From Russula earlei (Eukaryota; Basidiomycota; Agaricomycetes; Russulales; Russulaceae), in contig JAGFNK010001078.1 of NCBI GenBank assembly GCA_025769875.1, forward strand, positions 1-15,232: a stretch of 15,232 bases of DNA, in the 5' to 3' direction. Shown one piece after another: positions 1 through 7,636 of this stretch; position 1 is the stretch's first letter, and each line of letters opens with the position of its first letter. The translations under genes were made by a program, and so were the position numbers. The notes beneath the pieces were generated by a model. The model saw only the letters and a program-made list of their open reading frames with translations, had not been told where the DNA came from and did no database searches.

Positions 1-669
1 ATGCAAGTAGTTCATCCTCCAAAATGCTGCAATAAAGTTCAGCATCCATCCTTCCATCAATCTTTGCTGCATGCCCAACTCCTTCCCAAGACATGCAGCC
101 CCACAACATCAAGGAACCTCCTCCATGTTTGATTGTTAGCTGAACAAGGCATTCAGAAAGGTGCTCTCCTCTTTTTTCCAAGCCCATTTCTTGCCATCTG
201 AGCTCATATGATTGATTTTGGTCTCATCTGACCAAATTACCCTCTTCCAGTCCTCCACAGTCCAGTATAGGTACTTTTCTGCAAAGTCCTTTCTGGCCCT
301 ATAGTGACTTGGTTTAAGGTAAGGCCTCTTCTTCTTTGTAACTGCCTTCAAGCCTGCCTTGTTAAGGTAGTTTCAAATGGTCTGATTGGAGATAGTGGAC
401 TCTTTGATGACCTCCAACCTTCTAGCAACCTGAGGAGCAGTATCTGCTTCTCCAGAGCTAAGAAGGCATGTGGCAAAGCAGATGTCAAGGTTAGAGAGCT
501 TGGAAGGACGACCTCCAGAGGACTTTGGAAGATCAGGAAGGTATTTCTGGCAAATGTTGGTGATTGAACCAATGCTTCTGTGTGCTGCCTTGGCAATGTT
601 ATGAACTGAATGGTTGGCCTGGAGAAGGGAGATGATGTAGTTGACTTTATGAGGAAGAAGAGACTTCAT
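1..669 (-). pseudogene. Tc1/mariner-like transposase, N-terminal two thirds, broken
   Basis: Cut-and-paste transposase of the DDE type, which would act in the nucleus on its own inverted repeats. The start is the ATG at 669 (MKSLLPHKV), placed so that the helix-turn-helix region follows at once (about 400-650: paired-like helices, then a GRPSKLS linker like those of Tc1 proteins). The catalytic domain begins with VIWSDETKIN; the first catalytic Asp is at 226-228. A conserved KHGGGSLMLWGCM-like block follows at about 75-120. The later acidic residues fall outside the window. Two lesions are visible. A TGA at 373-375 stands where the frame otherwise continues into NYLNKAGL, so it was probably CGA. 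A one-base loss in the A-run (172-177 on the plus strand) shifts the frame just before the GGGS block. The copy is therefore non-autonomous. Confidence 0.82.
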
Positions 670-819
670 GATGTTGTTGGTGAAGAAGAAGCAGTTGTTT
701 TGGCTTATTTGCACATTGTTTGAGTTTATTATAGGTCACATGACCTCCATGTTCAATTTTAGCCCTCTGGGGAAAGAATATGAATCTCAATCTGAGAAAT
801 AATGAATTCACTGACCAAG

Positions 820-840
820 GCCAAAAAACTGTTCAAATGG
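820..840 (+). repeat. Internal inverted copy of the Tc1 terminal sequence
   Basis: CCAAAAAACTGTTCAAATG here matches the reverse complement of about 1004-1023 with one mismatch. The arms flank about 160 bases of AT-rich sequence and could form a stem. It may be a second transposase binding site, as in elements with inner and outer repeats, or a fold-back remnant. Confidence 0.6.
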
Positions 841-1002
841 GTACACCAGCAAACATACCTTATATCTTCCTAAATAATTATGCTTATGCTGTATAAAGTA
901 TACCATTACAGAGCTATGATGTAGAGCTTAAAAACGAACCTAGTTACATATTATTAGCTGCAGTGGTTCTTTAGATATGGTTAATACAATGAAAATGTAC
1001 AA

Positions 1003-1030
1003 AACATTTCAACAGTTTTTTGGGTCACTG
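1003..1030 (-). repeat. Terminal repeat of the Tc1-like element (right end)
   Basis: On the minus strand this begins CAGTGACCCAAAAAACTG at 1030, abutting TA. The inner part CCAAAAAACTGTT is repeated in the opposite direction at 820-840. Only this end of the element is in the window, so the full inverted-repeat length cannot be measured. Confidence 0.65.
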
Positions 1031-1321
1031 TAGATCTAGATGACAGTTATAGTCCAATGGCTGTTGTTCCAAGGATATGCAATGGTGTAGGCTGGTTTCA
1101 GTCGAATGGTATCGGGTCTTCCTTGATGTCTTCTTAAGTGGATTCGGGAGTATTCTTCAGTGATGCTACTTTGTGTTAAAAGTACTCAAGTTTTCCACAA
1201 GTATCCTTTTAATTCTGCTGGTGAGATGGCAAAGTTGTTTATCTCTCTGGTGGGATGTTGATACACCACAAAGTGTGTTGTCCTTAAATGCCAAGCCTGC
1301 GTACAATAGTTCTTGAATTCA
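1031..1321 (-). pseudogene. Fragment of Ty3 gag N-terminal region (second copy of the element M family)
   Basis: Read on the minus strand, this encodes the same sequence as the start of element M's gag (KNYCTQAWHLRTTHFVVYQ, then a segment around EYSRIHLR). It aligns end to end with 14895-15186. It is cut on the left by the Tc1-like element at a TA, and on the right at GAATTC (1315-1320), where element P's gag begins. A TGA at 1186-1188 replaces a codon that is CGA in the other copy (15051-15053). I do not recognise a named domain in this segment. Its gag identity comes only from its position upstream of the recognisable capsid region in element M. Confidence 0.7.
1031..1321. repeat. Direct repeat, left copy (partner 14895-15186)
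   Basis: About 291 bases match the right-hand copy in the same orientation, with scattered substitutions on the left half and a long nearly identical stretch in the last 80 or so bases. The two copies are parts of the same retrotransposon family, not LTRs. Confidence 0.9.
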
Positions 1322-2646
1322 CGTCGACCACCCTCGACCCTGATGCCAACCTGGACCCACAGGGCGGTTCCACCTCCGCCCAAATCCAACCAAACAGCAG
1401 GCCAACCATGCGGATCAATGCAGCCTTGCACCATGCCCTATGACGAGGGCCGTCAGGGCCAGGGGGACCCCCAGGAGGTGGACCACCTGGAGGACCAGCC
1501 ACACCAGGACCGCCTGCACCAGGACCACTGGCAGGAGGAAACGCACTGGTCGCACCCGGCGGCGCAGGTGATGCCAAAGCCTATGGCAGCCTACCCTGGG
1601 AATTCTCAGGAGACAGGGCCCTCGCCAAGGACTTCCTACAAGAATTGAAAACCTACCTACACCTCAACACTCGCGTCCCCAACTTCGCCTCACCCATCTG
1701 GAAGACCTCCTTCACCCTCACCCTCATCAAAGGACCCACAGTCTCAGGATGGACGTGTGACATGGGTGACTGGATCGATGCCCTCGACCCCATCGCCGAC
1801 AACCACCCAGATGTATGGGAACAATTCCAAAATGAATTCCAAACTCAATTCATGGACTCTCAATGTGCGCAGTGAGCACAGACCAAGATAGAAAATCTCA
1901 AGATGCAATGGCCACATATTGACCAGTATATAGCCGATTTCGAGCAACTTGCGCACGAGGCAGGGTACACACAAGGCGACAAACCCATGATCTGCCTGTT
2001 CCTTAAGGGACTGACCAAGTCCATCATCACGGAGGTACTCATGCACCCAGTGCCTGCCAACTATCGGGATACCAAAGAAAAGGCAGTACAATGCACTAAA
2101 GCTTGACAGATGCGCAAAGCAATCACAGGTATCACCATCAATGCCAACCACCCCTTTGGGCAATGGCAGCGGCCCGCACCCCATGCACCCTGGCAACCAT
2201 TCTTCTCCCAGCAATGACAACAACCCACCCCTCAGTACAATTCCTCGACCGCCCCTAGGGCCATGGCCAACCAGCCCATCCCAATGGATCTCAATCGGAC
2301 CCACGTGCCCCAAGGATGACAGAATCTTCCCCCGTGGCATGGGAGGGTTGTGCAAACTAACGAAGTCCAAAAGAACTGCGAGCAACCCGCCAGGCCCCAA
2401 GGGCTGTGTTTCGAATGTGGCCGGGACGGACACTTCACATGAGACTGTCCGCAAAGGAGGCAGACCCATGCTTGAGTCACCAAGTGGGACACCTATGACA
2501 CTAGTGCAGCCCAATCAGAGGCCCCCCTGCCCCCCACAATGCCCACAGACCCCATTCGCGAGATACGCGAGCATCTAGATGCACTCACACCAGAACAACA
2601 GGGCGAGCTCGCTACACAACTCAATGCTTCGCCCTTGGATTTGTAG
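1321..2646 (+). pseudogene. Ty3/gypsy gag (element P), N-terminally truncated, multiple TGA stops
   Basis: Structural capsid/nucleocapsid protein that would package element RNA in the cytoplasm. A single frame runs the whole way. It has a glycine/proline-rich linker (about 1450-1545, GPGGPPGGGPPGGP), then a retrotransposon-Gag-type capsid region (about 1590-2105, with SLPWEFSGDRALAKDFL). A CCHC zinc knuckle follows at 2407-2448 (CFECGRDGHFT, stop, DC): Cys codons 2407 and 2416, His 2431, Cys 2446. In-frame TGA codons occur at 1441, 1873, 2104, 2215, 2317, 2440 and 2473, at places compatible with CGA; the one at 2440 lies inside the zinc knuckle. A TAG at 2644 may be the true gag end or another lesion. 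The N-terminus is missing because the frame joins a foreign gag fragment at 1321. Confidence 0.82.
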
Positions 2647-2742
2647 CGAGCCAGTCCAAGGCACGCTGAGTTCATGGGGCAGGATGGTAGTCTGAAGCGA
2701 ATGTCTTCCATCCAAGAACAAGGAAAGGGGGAGGAAGGGATG

Positions 2743-3819
2743 TGTAAGAGAATGAAGACCCGCTGGTGGCTATGAAGGAGCAGTGAGGAGGGGATGGACT
2801 GAAGGCGAAAGGGGAGAGGCGAGCAGTAGAGTCGAGTGAGAGTGGGGACAAAGACGAAGGCCCGCGGAGACGTAGAGGGCAGCCGAAAAAGCGATGGGAT
2901 GACACATCGATGGCGATCAATAGACGTGAGAAGAGGCGTAGTGACGTTGTTCACTGACAGACCTTTCTCTTTTGTGTTTTAAGATGGATTGGAACAGAAT
3001 AAAAGGGGTCAGAGGGATCAATTTTTTTCCTCCCGAATACGAGCGACATTCTATGCTATTTGAATGAATCCGTGTCGAGGGGAGAAGGGGACCTAACAAA
3101 CGGGGAGCACGAGACGGGGGGAGAACACAAGGGGAGAACACGTATGGAGTCAAGTCAAAGGCCAATCGAAGTATGAAAGGATGAAGGGGCAGTGTAGTAA
3201 CTGTGTAAAAGGAAAACGAAGCCATGAGTACAGTACCTGACGCTCAAAATTGAACTAAAATTCCTGAGGAACATCTGTGAGGCAAGGGCATGGCAGCAAG
3301 GCTGTGAAGTGAAGTGTGATCGCATTTGGTGTGATGCTCGGTGAAAGGCAGTCGAGAAGACGTGAGGAGACATGACAGTATCAGGCGGCCTATGGCATGT
3401 GCATGGGATGAAAGAGGTTCAAGATTTGTTGAGACAGGGTCGAGATGTCAATGAAAGGAGTTGGGAGAACATGGAGGAGGAGGTGAGGCAGCAAGGCAAA
3501 AGAGACAAAGGAGAAATGACAAGGATGGAGTGGCAATGTAAGGCATACGGAGAGGATGAAAGAGAGCTGATAAGAGTGGGTAAAAGGCAGGGCATAGCGC
3601 AGGCGCTGATTGATGTGGAGCGAATGGTGGAGATGTCGTCTGGGGTATCGTCGACGCTACTCAGGCTTTCGTGGAATGAGAGTTGGTGAAAGAGAAAGAG
3701 AAAAAGGGAGAAGAGAGACCGGGGCATGTGGATGAGGGAGGTGCAAGGTGCAGAAGTACGTTTTCATGGCACAGGGATTCTGTCGTGACTTTGTGGCTAG
3801 GGGGATTAGTCACCTTACA
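2743..3819 (+). mobile_element. Unidentified insertion, possibly a solo LTR
   Basis: Element P's gag tail ends near here, and protease sequence resumes only after about 3820. The block between is strongly purine-rich on the plus strand and holds no reading frame I recognise; several open stretches look like products of composition. A possible boundary pair is TGTAAG at 2743 and CTTACA at 3814-3819, a 6-bp inverted match of the TG...CA type, giving 1077 bases. The flanking pentamers (2738-2742 and 3820-3824) do not match, so the LTR reading is weak. Removing 1077 plus 5 bases would put the gag and pol frames in register, which is mild support. An AATAAAAGGGG stretch at about 2998-3008 could be a TATA-like box. 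It could instead be older, diverged sequence of the element itself. Confidence 0.35.
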
Positions 3820-4966
3820 GATTTTCACTCAGCCTGATCTGTACAGCCTGGATCAGGAGTCGTGACCATAATGTATACTTGTCCAAATGAAAGTCAATGA
3901 CAATTAGATGTTATTTCCATATGTATCACAAGAGGGCTGAGACCACCACACTGTTAGACTCGGGAGCAACAGAGAACTTCCTGAGTCAGTCCTATGCATG
4001 AGAGCTAGGACTCCCAATTGTCGCAATGCAAGAACCCTGCACCTTGCTGAATGTAGATGGAACACCCAACAAACAAGGAGAAATCTGGGCCTACACCGAC
4101 CTCGACCTATGAGTAGGTGAGAAAATCATGCAAATGTGTTTCTACCTAGCCAACCTAGGAGAACACAAAGCAATATTCGGCTACCCATGGTTCGCAGCCT
4201 TCCAACCTTGGATCAACTGGGTGCACAGGTGGATCAACGAGGGTCATCTACCCATCATCGCATGACCTCCCCGCACCAAACAATTGTTCTTAGGACGAGC
4301 CATCCTAACTGGAGAAGGAAACGTCGACCCTGTTCAAATCCCTGGAGCCTACCAGCGTCACTCTCAAGTGTTCAGTGAGAAAGCGGCCCAGAGATTCCCT
4401 GAACCCCAAATTTGGGACCACACCATAGAACTCAAACTGGGCGCCCCTGCGACCCTACCAGGGAAGATATACCCCCTATCCCAGTTAGAGCAAGAAGAAC
4501 TACGAAAGTTCATCAAGGAAAATCTAACAAAGGGGTACATATGGCCCTCACAAAGTCCCTACGCAGCCCCATTTTTCTTCATTAAGAAGAAAGATGGCAA
4601 ACTACGGCCCATGCAAGACTACCGACGACTGAATGAATGGACAATTCGCAACCGTTATCCCCTACCCCTCATACCACAACTAATAAACAAAGCATGAGGG
4701 AAGTCTTTATTCTCTAAGTTCGACATTAGATGGGGATACAACAACATTCGTATCAAGGACGGAGACCAGTGGAAGGCAGCCTTTGTGACCAACGAAGGAC
4801 TTTTTGAACCTACTGTCATGTTCTTCGGGCTCACTAATTCACCCACCACCTTCCAAACCATGATGAACCCTATCTTTGAGCATGAGCTGAGGGAAGATTG
4901 GCTAACCATCTACATGGATGATATCCTGATAGCTATGGGGCCAGATGTGTCCAAGCATCGACGCTG
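3819..4966 (+). pseudogene. Ty3/gypsy pol part 1 (element P): protease and reverse transcriptase
   Basis: This part would process the polyprotein and copy element RNA into DNA. The aspartic protease motif is LLDSGATENF, with DSGA at 3957-3968. RT begins around 4400; KPGKIYPLSQ-like and KKKDGKLRPMQDYRRLNEW blocks lead to the catalytic YMDDILIA, with YMDD at 4911-4922. The frame is constant. In-frame TGA codons lie at 3888, 3999, 4110, 4263 and 4695. Context predicts Arg, for example before ELGLP and after NKA in the block preceding GKSLFSKFDIRWGYNN. The frame is cut at 4966 by a solo LTR and resumes at 5552 in the same phase. The RT catalytic residues themselves are intact. Confidence 0.88.
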
Positions 4967-5060
4967 TGTTGTAAACTACCCCTTTTTTGGTTCGTCCATT
5001 ATTGTTCTTCTTTGTTATCCTTGTCTCCGTGGTTACTGTTTCATCCCTTGATGGTGATCC

Positions 5061-5094
5061 CCTATTGTGTTTCACTTATTGTGTTTCACCTATT
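5061..5094. repeat. 14-bp tandem repeat in solo LTR 1
   Basis: Two full copies of GTGTTTCACYTATT (5067-5080, 5081-5094) plus a partial copy before them. The same unit, reversed, occurs with three full copies and a partial one in solo LTR 2 (7030-7080). Confidence 0.75.
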
Positions 5095-5170
5095 GTCGAG
5101 TTACTTTTGCTATTGGTCTACCTTTGTCTATTGTTCTGCTTATGGTACTGTACAGCCTCACCACATACAG

Positions 5171-5178
5171 TATTTAAG
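5171..5178 (+). promoter_or_regulatory. TATA-like box of solo LTR 1
   Basis: TATTTAAG lies about 205 bases into the LTR. It is conserved on the opposite strand in solo LTR 2 (6946-6953), consistent with a core promoter at the U3/R boundary. Confidence 0.5.
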
Positions 5179-5397
5179 CGCCTGTAGAAGCTGGGGAATG
5201 TCCCAAGCTTAGCTTTGTCCCATTTCCTGTCGCATCCTTTGCCCTGTATCCTCTCTCAATCACAACTTGCTTGTGCTGGCTTACACTCTGCTTGACTTGA
5301 GCTCATCACAAGGAACTTTTGTGTTCCTTTTCCTCCTCTGCTTCTCTCTCATCGTCCTCCTCTTCTGTGAAACCAGAAGATCAACTCTGTCTGCGAA

Positions 5398-5418
5398 CTG
5401 AGTCATTGTCTGACTCAG
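5398..5418. promoter_or_regulatory. Paired TGASTCA motifs as an inverted repeat in solo LTR 1
   Basis: CTGAGTCA (5398-5405), five bases, then TGACTCAG (5411-5418): perfect 8-bp arms holding two Gcn4/AP-1-type core sites. The arrangement is kept in solo LTR 2 (6707-6726). Its position downstream of the TATA box is unusual for an activator site. Regulatory function is inference. Confidence 0.35.
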
Positions 5419-5551
5419 CCTTGAGACGCTAAACCCTTGAACTGGTCTCCTTGAGCTGGCCCCCCACTGAACCCTTGAACCAAGTCACAGGGACTTGGCC
5501 CCATTGAATCTTGAGCTAACGCTCTAACGGCTGCGACGCCGTAACACGCCG

Positions 5552-6578
5552 TGTCCACCAAGTACTAGACAAACTTGCAAAACACGACCTATACCTCAAA
5601 CCAGAGAAGTGTCAATTCGAACAAAAACAAGTAGAATTCCTTGGTGTGGTCATACGAGATAACCACATAGCCATGGAAGAAAGGAAAGTAGAAGCTGTAA
5701 GACAATGGAAGACACCTCGAAACTGCACTGACATTCAGGCCTTCCTAGGGTTCATAGGATTCTACCGATAGTTCATCCCCAATTATTCAAAAGTCGCGCA
5801 ACCTTTACTAGATTTGACCAAAAAGGCTGCCACCTGGGTGTGAGAAGAGCCCCAGCAGACCGCCTTCAACCAACTCAAGGCCCTCATGTGCCAAAAACCG
5901 GTACTAACACAACCCGACTATACCAAACCATTCACGCTCCAAACAGACGCCTCTGGTTATGGTGTGGGAGCCATACTCTCACAGGAGGGAGAACCTACGG
6001 CAACACACCCAAAACCTTGTCTACACCCTATCATGTACTTCTCCACCACCTTCTCCCCCGCTGAATGCAACTACAACATCTATGAATGAGAGCTACTGGC
6101 AGTCATCAAAGCCTTAGAACACTGGCACCACCACCTACTAGGAGCGCAACACCCCATCACGCTGCTCACCGACCACACAAACCTCACCTACTGGAAGAAC
6201 CCCAGGAAGATCAACCAATGAGTAGCCCGCTGGGTCACCCAGTTACAGGATTACTGGCTAGAAATCAAACACGTACCTGGAAAATCCCACGTAGCAGCTG
6301 ACCTCCTCTCCAGACCATGGGAATCAGACATCGGACAAGACAACAATAAGGATGTCACAGTCCTACCCGCTCAAATGTTCACTCATGTATTGATCACTGG
6401 GTCCATGAAAGGGCGCATCCAGCAGGCACAAAAACAACACAGAACCCTCATGAAAATGTCGACGTGTACCTTCGGCATCACTTACGACCGACTGAAGAAC
6501 CTGTGGACCCTGGGGTCCACCACTGTAGTACCCCCTGAGTCATCACTCAAACGTCAAATAGTCCAATCGATCCATGAG
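5552..6578 (+). pseudogene. Ty3/gypsy pol part 2 (element P): RT thumb/connection, RNase H, integrase N-terminus
   Basis: Continues the RT frame after solo LTR 1 (VHQVLDKLAKHDLYLKPEKC), through the FLGFIGFYR block near 5740-5770. RNase H starts near 5900: the first catalytic Asp is in TDASGYGVGAIL (Asp codon 5946-5948), followed by ELLAVIKALEHW, LLTDHTNLTYW and PGKSHVAADLLSRPW (about 6280-6320). A spacer and the start of the integrase zinc-binding region follow, up to IHE at 6570-6578, where solo LTR 2 interrupts. In-frame stops are TAG at 5769 (CAG likely) and TGA at 5841, 6087 and 6219. The last two replace Arg in YERELLAV-like and NQRVARW-like contexts. There are no frameshifts. Confidence 0.88.
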
Positions 6579-6706
6579 TGTTATGGCATTGCGGCCATAA
6601 GAGCGTTAGCTCAAGGTTCAGTGGGGGCCAAGTCCCTGTGACTTGGTTCAAGGGTTCAGTGGGGCTGGCTCAAAGAGACCAGATCAAGGGTTTAGCATCT
6701 CAAGGT

Positions 6707-6726
6707 TGAGTCAGGTAATGACTCAG
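6707..6726. promoter_or_regulatory. Paired TGASTCA motifs in solo LTR 2
   Basis: TGAGTCA (6707-6713), five bases, TGACTCAG (6719-6726). This is the homologue of the inverted repeat at 5398-5418; both cores survive although the spacer has changed. Confidence 0.35.
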
Positions 6727-6945
6727 TCCACAGACAGAGTCGATCTCCTGGTTTCACAGAAGAGGAGGATGATGAGAGAGAGGCAGAGGAGGAAGAGGAA
6801 CACAAGGGTTCCTTGAGGTGTGCTCAGGTCAAGCAAGGTGTAAGCCAGCACAAGCAAGTTGTGATTGAGAGAGTATACAGGGCAGGGGATGCGACAAGAA
6901 ATGGGACAAAGCTAAGCTTGGGGCATTCCCCAGCTTTTACAGGCA

Positions 6946-6953
6946 CTTAAATA
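6946..6953 (-). promoter_or_regulatory. TATA-like box of solo LTR 2
   Basis: TATTTAAG on the minus strand, at the place equivalent to 5171-5178 in solo LTR 1. Confidence 0.5.
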
Positions 6954-7029
6954 CTGTATGTAGCGAGGCTGTACAGTACTATAAGCAGAACAATAGATAA
7001 AGGTGAGTCAATAGTAAAAGTAACTCAAC

Positions 7030-7080
7030 AATAGGTGAAACACAATAAGTGAAACGCAATAGGTGAAACGCAATAAGTGG
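7030..7080. repeat. 14-bp tandem repeat in solo LTR 2
   Basis: AATARGTGAAACRC at 7030-7043, 7044-7057 and 7058-7071, plus a partial unit to 7080. It has one more unit than the homologous array at 5061-5094. Units alternate AATAGG/AATAAG. Confidence 0.8.
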
Positions 7081-7190
7081 CCATCAACATCAAGGGATGA
7101 AACGGTAACCGAGGGAACAAGGGTGACAAGAGGAAACAACAATGAAAGAATTTATGGGTGAACCAACAAGGGTTAGATTACAACAACGAG

Positions 7191-7636
7191 GGACCCACCA
7201 ATGGACACCTGGGAAGGGACGAAACCCTGAACCGCATGGCCACAGAGTACTGGTGGCCATACATGAGGTCCTGGATTGCAGAATACGTCAGAGGATGCAA
7301 CATATGCCAACACAATAAAATTCAGACCCACTCCCCACACACACCCCTATACCGCATCCCTACAGGAGCACACACTCTACCCTTCTGACATGTGTCAATG
7401 GATCTAATTACCCAACTACCCAAAAGCCAGGGATATGATGCCATCCTCACCATCATGGACCACGGCTGCACCAGGGCTGCGATATTCATCCCCTGCACCA
7501 CCAACATCACCGGACCAGGGATTGCCCAATTGTACCTAGACCATGTATATCAGTGGTTTGTCCTCCCAAGAAAAGTCATCACCAATCGAGACCCCCGATT
7601 CACATCACACTTTGGCCAAGCTCTACATACCCACCT
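7191..7636 (+). pseudogene. Ty3/gypsy pol part 3 (element P): integrase, truncated
   Basis: Integrase would insert the element cDNA into the genome. The zinc-binding HHCC region spans the LTR scar: GHLGRDETL, then YWWPYMRSW and CNICQ, with Cys codons 7296 and 7305. The catalytic core has its first Asp in SMDLITQLP (7401-7403) and its second in NRDPRFTSHF (7590-7592). The expected Glu, 35 residues later, is missing because the frame runs into element M's LTR at 7637. A TGA at 7386 replaces a residue just before HVSMD (probably Arg). The rest of this integrase should lie beyond element M, to the right of the window. Confidence 0.86.

Larger units (their letters stand above)
1..1030 (-). mobile_element. 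Tc1/mariner-like DNA transposon, 5' part, truncated by window edge
   Basis: A transposase-like reading frame runs leftwards from 669. The right terminus reads, on the minus strand, CAGTGACCCAAAAAACTG and ends at 1030, directly next to the TA dinucleotide 1031-1032. A CAGT-type end at TA is the normal architecture of this superfamily. The other end and the second TA copy lie left of position 1. An empty-site equivalent of the insertion point exists at 14893-14904, where the same flanking sequence runs unbroken through the TA. About 360 bases (670-1030) separate the terminus from the transposase start. They hold an internal copy of the terminal sequence but no reading frame I can support. Confidence 0.82.
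4967..5546 (+). mobile_element. Solo LTR 1 (family A), inserted in element P RT
   Basis: 580 bases, starting TGTTGTAAAC and ending GCCGTAACA (TGTT/AACA inverted ends). It has a TATA-like TATTTAAG at 5171-5178, so transcription would run on the plus strand. Flanking pentamers are CGCTG (4962-4966) and CGCCG (5547-5551), a 5-bp duplication with one C-to-T change at a CpG. Excision of the LTR plus one pentamer restores the RT frame exactly (KHRR to VHQVLDKL). No internal retrotransposon sequence is present, so this is a solo LTR left by recombination between two LTRs. Family membership is shown by the inverted copy at 6579-7185. Confidence 0.93.
6579..7185 (-). mobile_element. Solo LTR 2 (family A), inserted in element P integrase
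   Basis: 607 bases and the reverse complement of solo LTR 1 over its whole length, with substitutions and small indels. On the plus strand it starts TGTTATGGCATTG and ends GATTACAACA. It is flanked by ATGAG (6574-6578) and ACGAG (7186-7190), a 5-bp target duplication with one CpG-to-TpG change. Removing the LTR and one pentamer joins the integrase frame cleanly (IHE to GPTNGHLGRDETL). There is no internal sequence, so it is a solo LTR. It is 27 bases longer than LTR 1, partly because of an extra copy of a 14-bp tandem unit. Confidence 0.93.
1321..7636 (+). mobile_element. Decayed Ty3/gypsy retrotransposon (element P), interrupted and truncated at both ends
   Basis: The plus-strand order gag, protease, reverse transcriptase, RNase H, integrase is that of Ty3/gypsy elements. 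No LTR, primer-binding site or gag start precedes 1321; the element begins abruptly inside gag. It ends at 7636 inside integrase, where the LTR of element M begins. The interruptions are an unidentified block (about 2743-3819) and two solo LTRs (4967-5546, 6579-7185). From 3819 to 7636 the pol frame stays in one phase once the two LTRs and their 5-bp duplications are removed. Decay has therefore been by nonsense substitutions rather than indels. Confidence 0.85.

Noticed and set aside
1284..1577. Minus-strand glycine/proline-rich open frame
   Set aside because: It is the antisense of element P's Gly/Pro-rich Gag linker; the codon repeats keep the opposite strand open.
1744..2514. 256-codon open frame on the minus strand
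   Set aside because: It lies antisense to the gag capsid and zinc-knuckle region and resembles no family; the plus strand explains the sequence better.
2493..3727. Several serine/proline/leucine-rich minus-strand frames and a Glu/Arg-rich plus-strand frame at 3372-3689
   Set aside because: They follow from the purine-rich plus strand. No motif or domain is visible, and the block looks non-coding.
4987..5212. Hydrophobic short plus-strand frames resembling membrane segments
   Set aside because: They lie wholly inside solo LTR 1, whose boundaries and target duplication are clear; T-rich sequence gives Leu/Phe/Val runs.
1321..7636. TGA recoded as arginine (genetic code change) explaining in-frame TGA codons
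   Set aside because: Homologous copies in the window show CGA versus TGA at the same codon, CGA is still used elsewhere in the same genes, and the same C-to-T change occurs in target duplications. TAG, TAA and frameshifts are also present.
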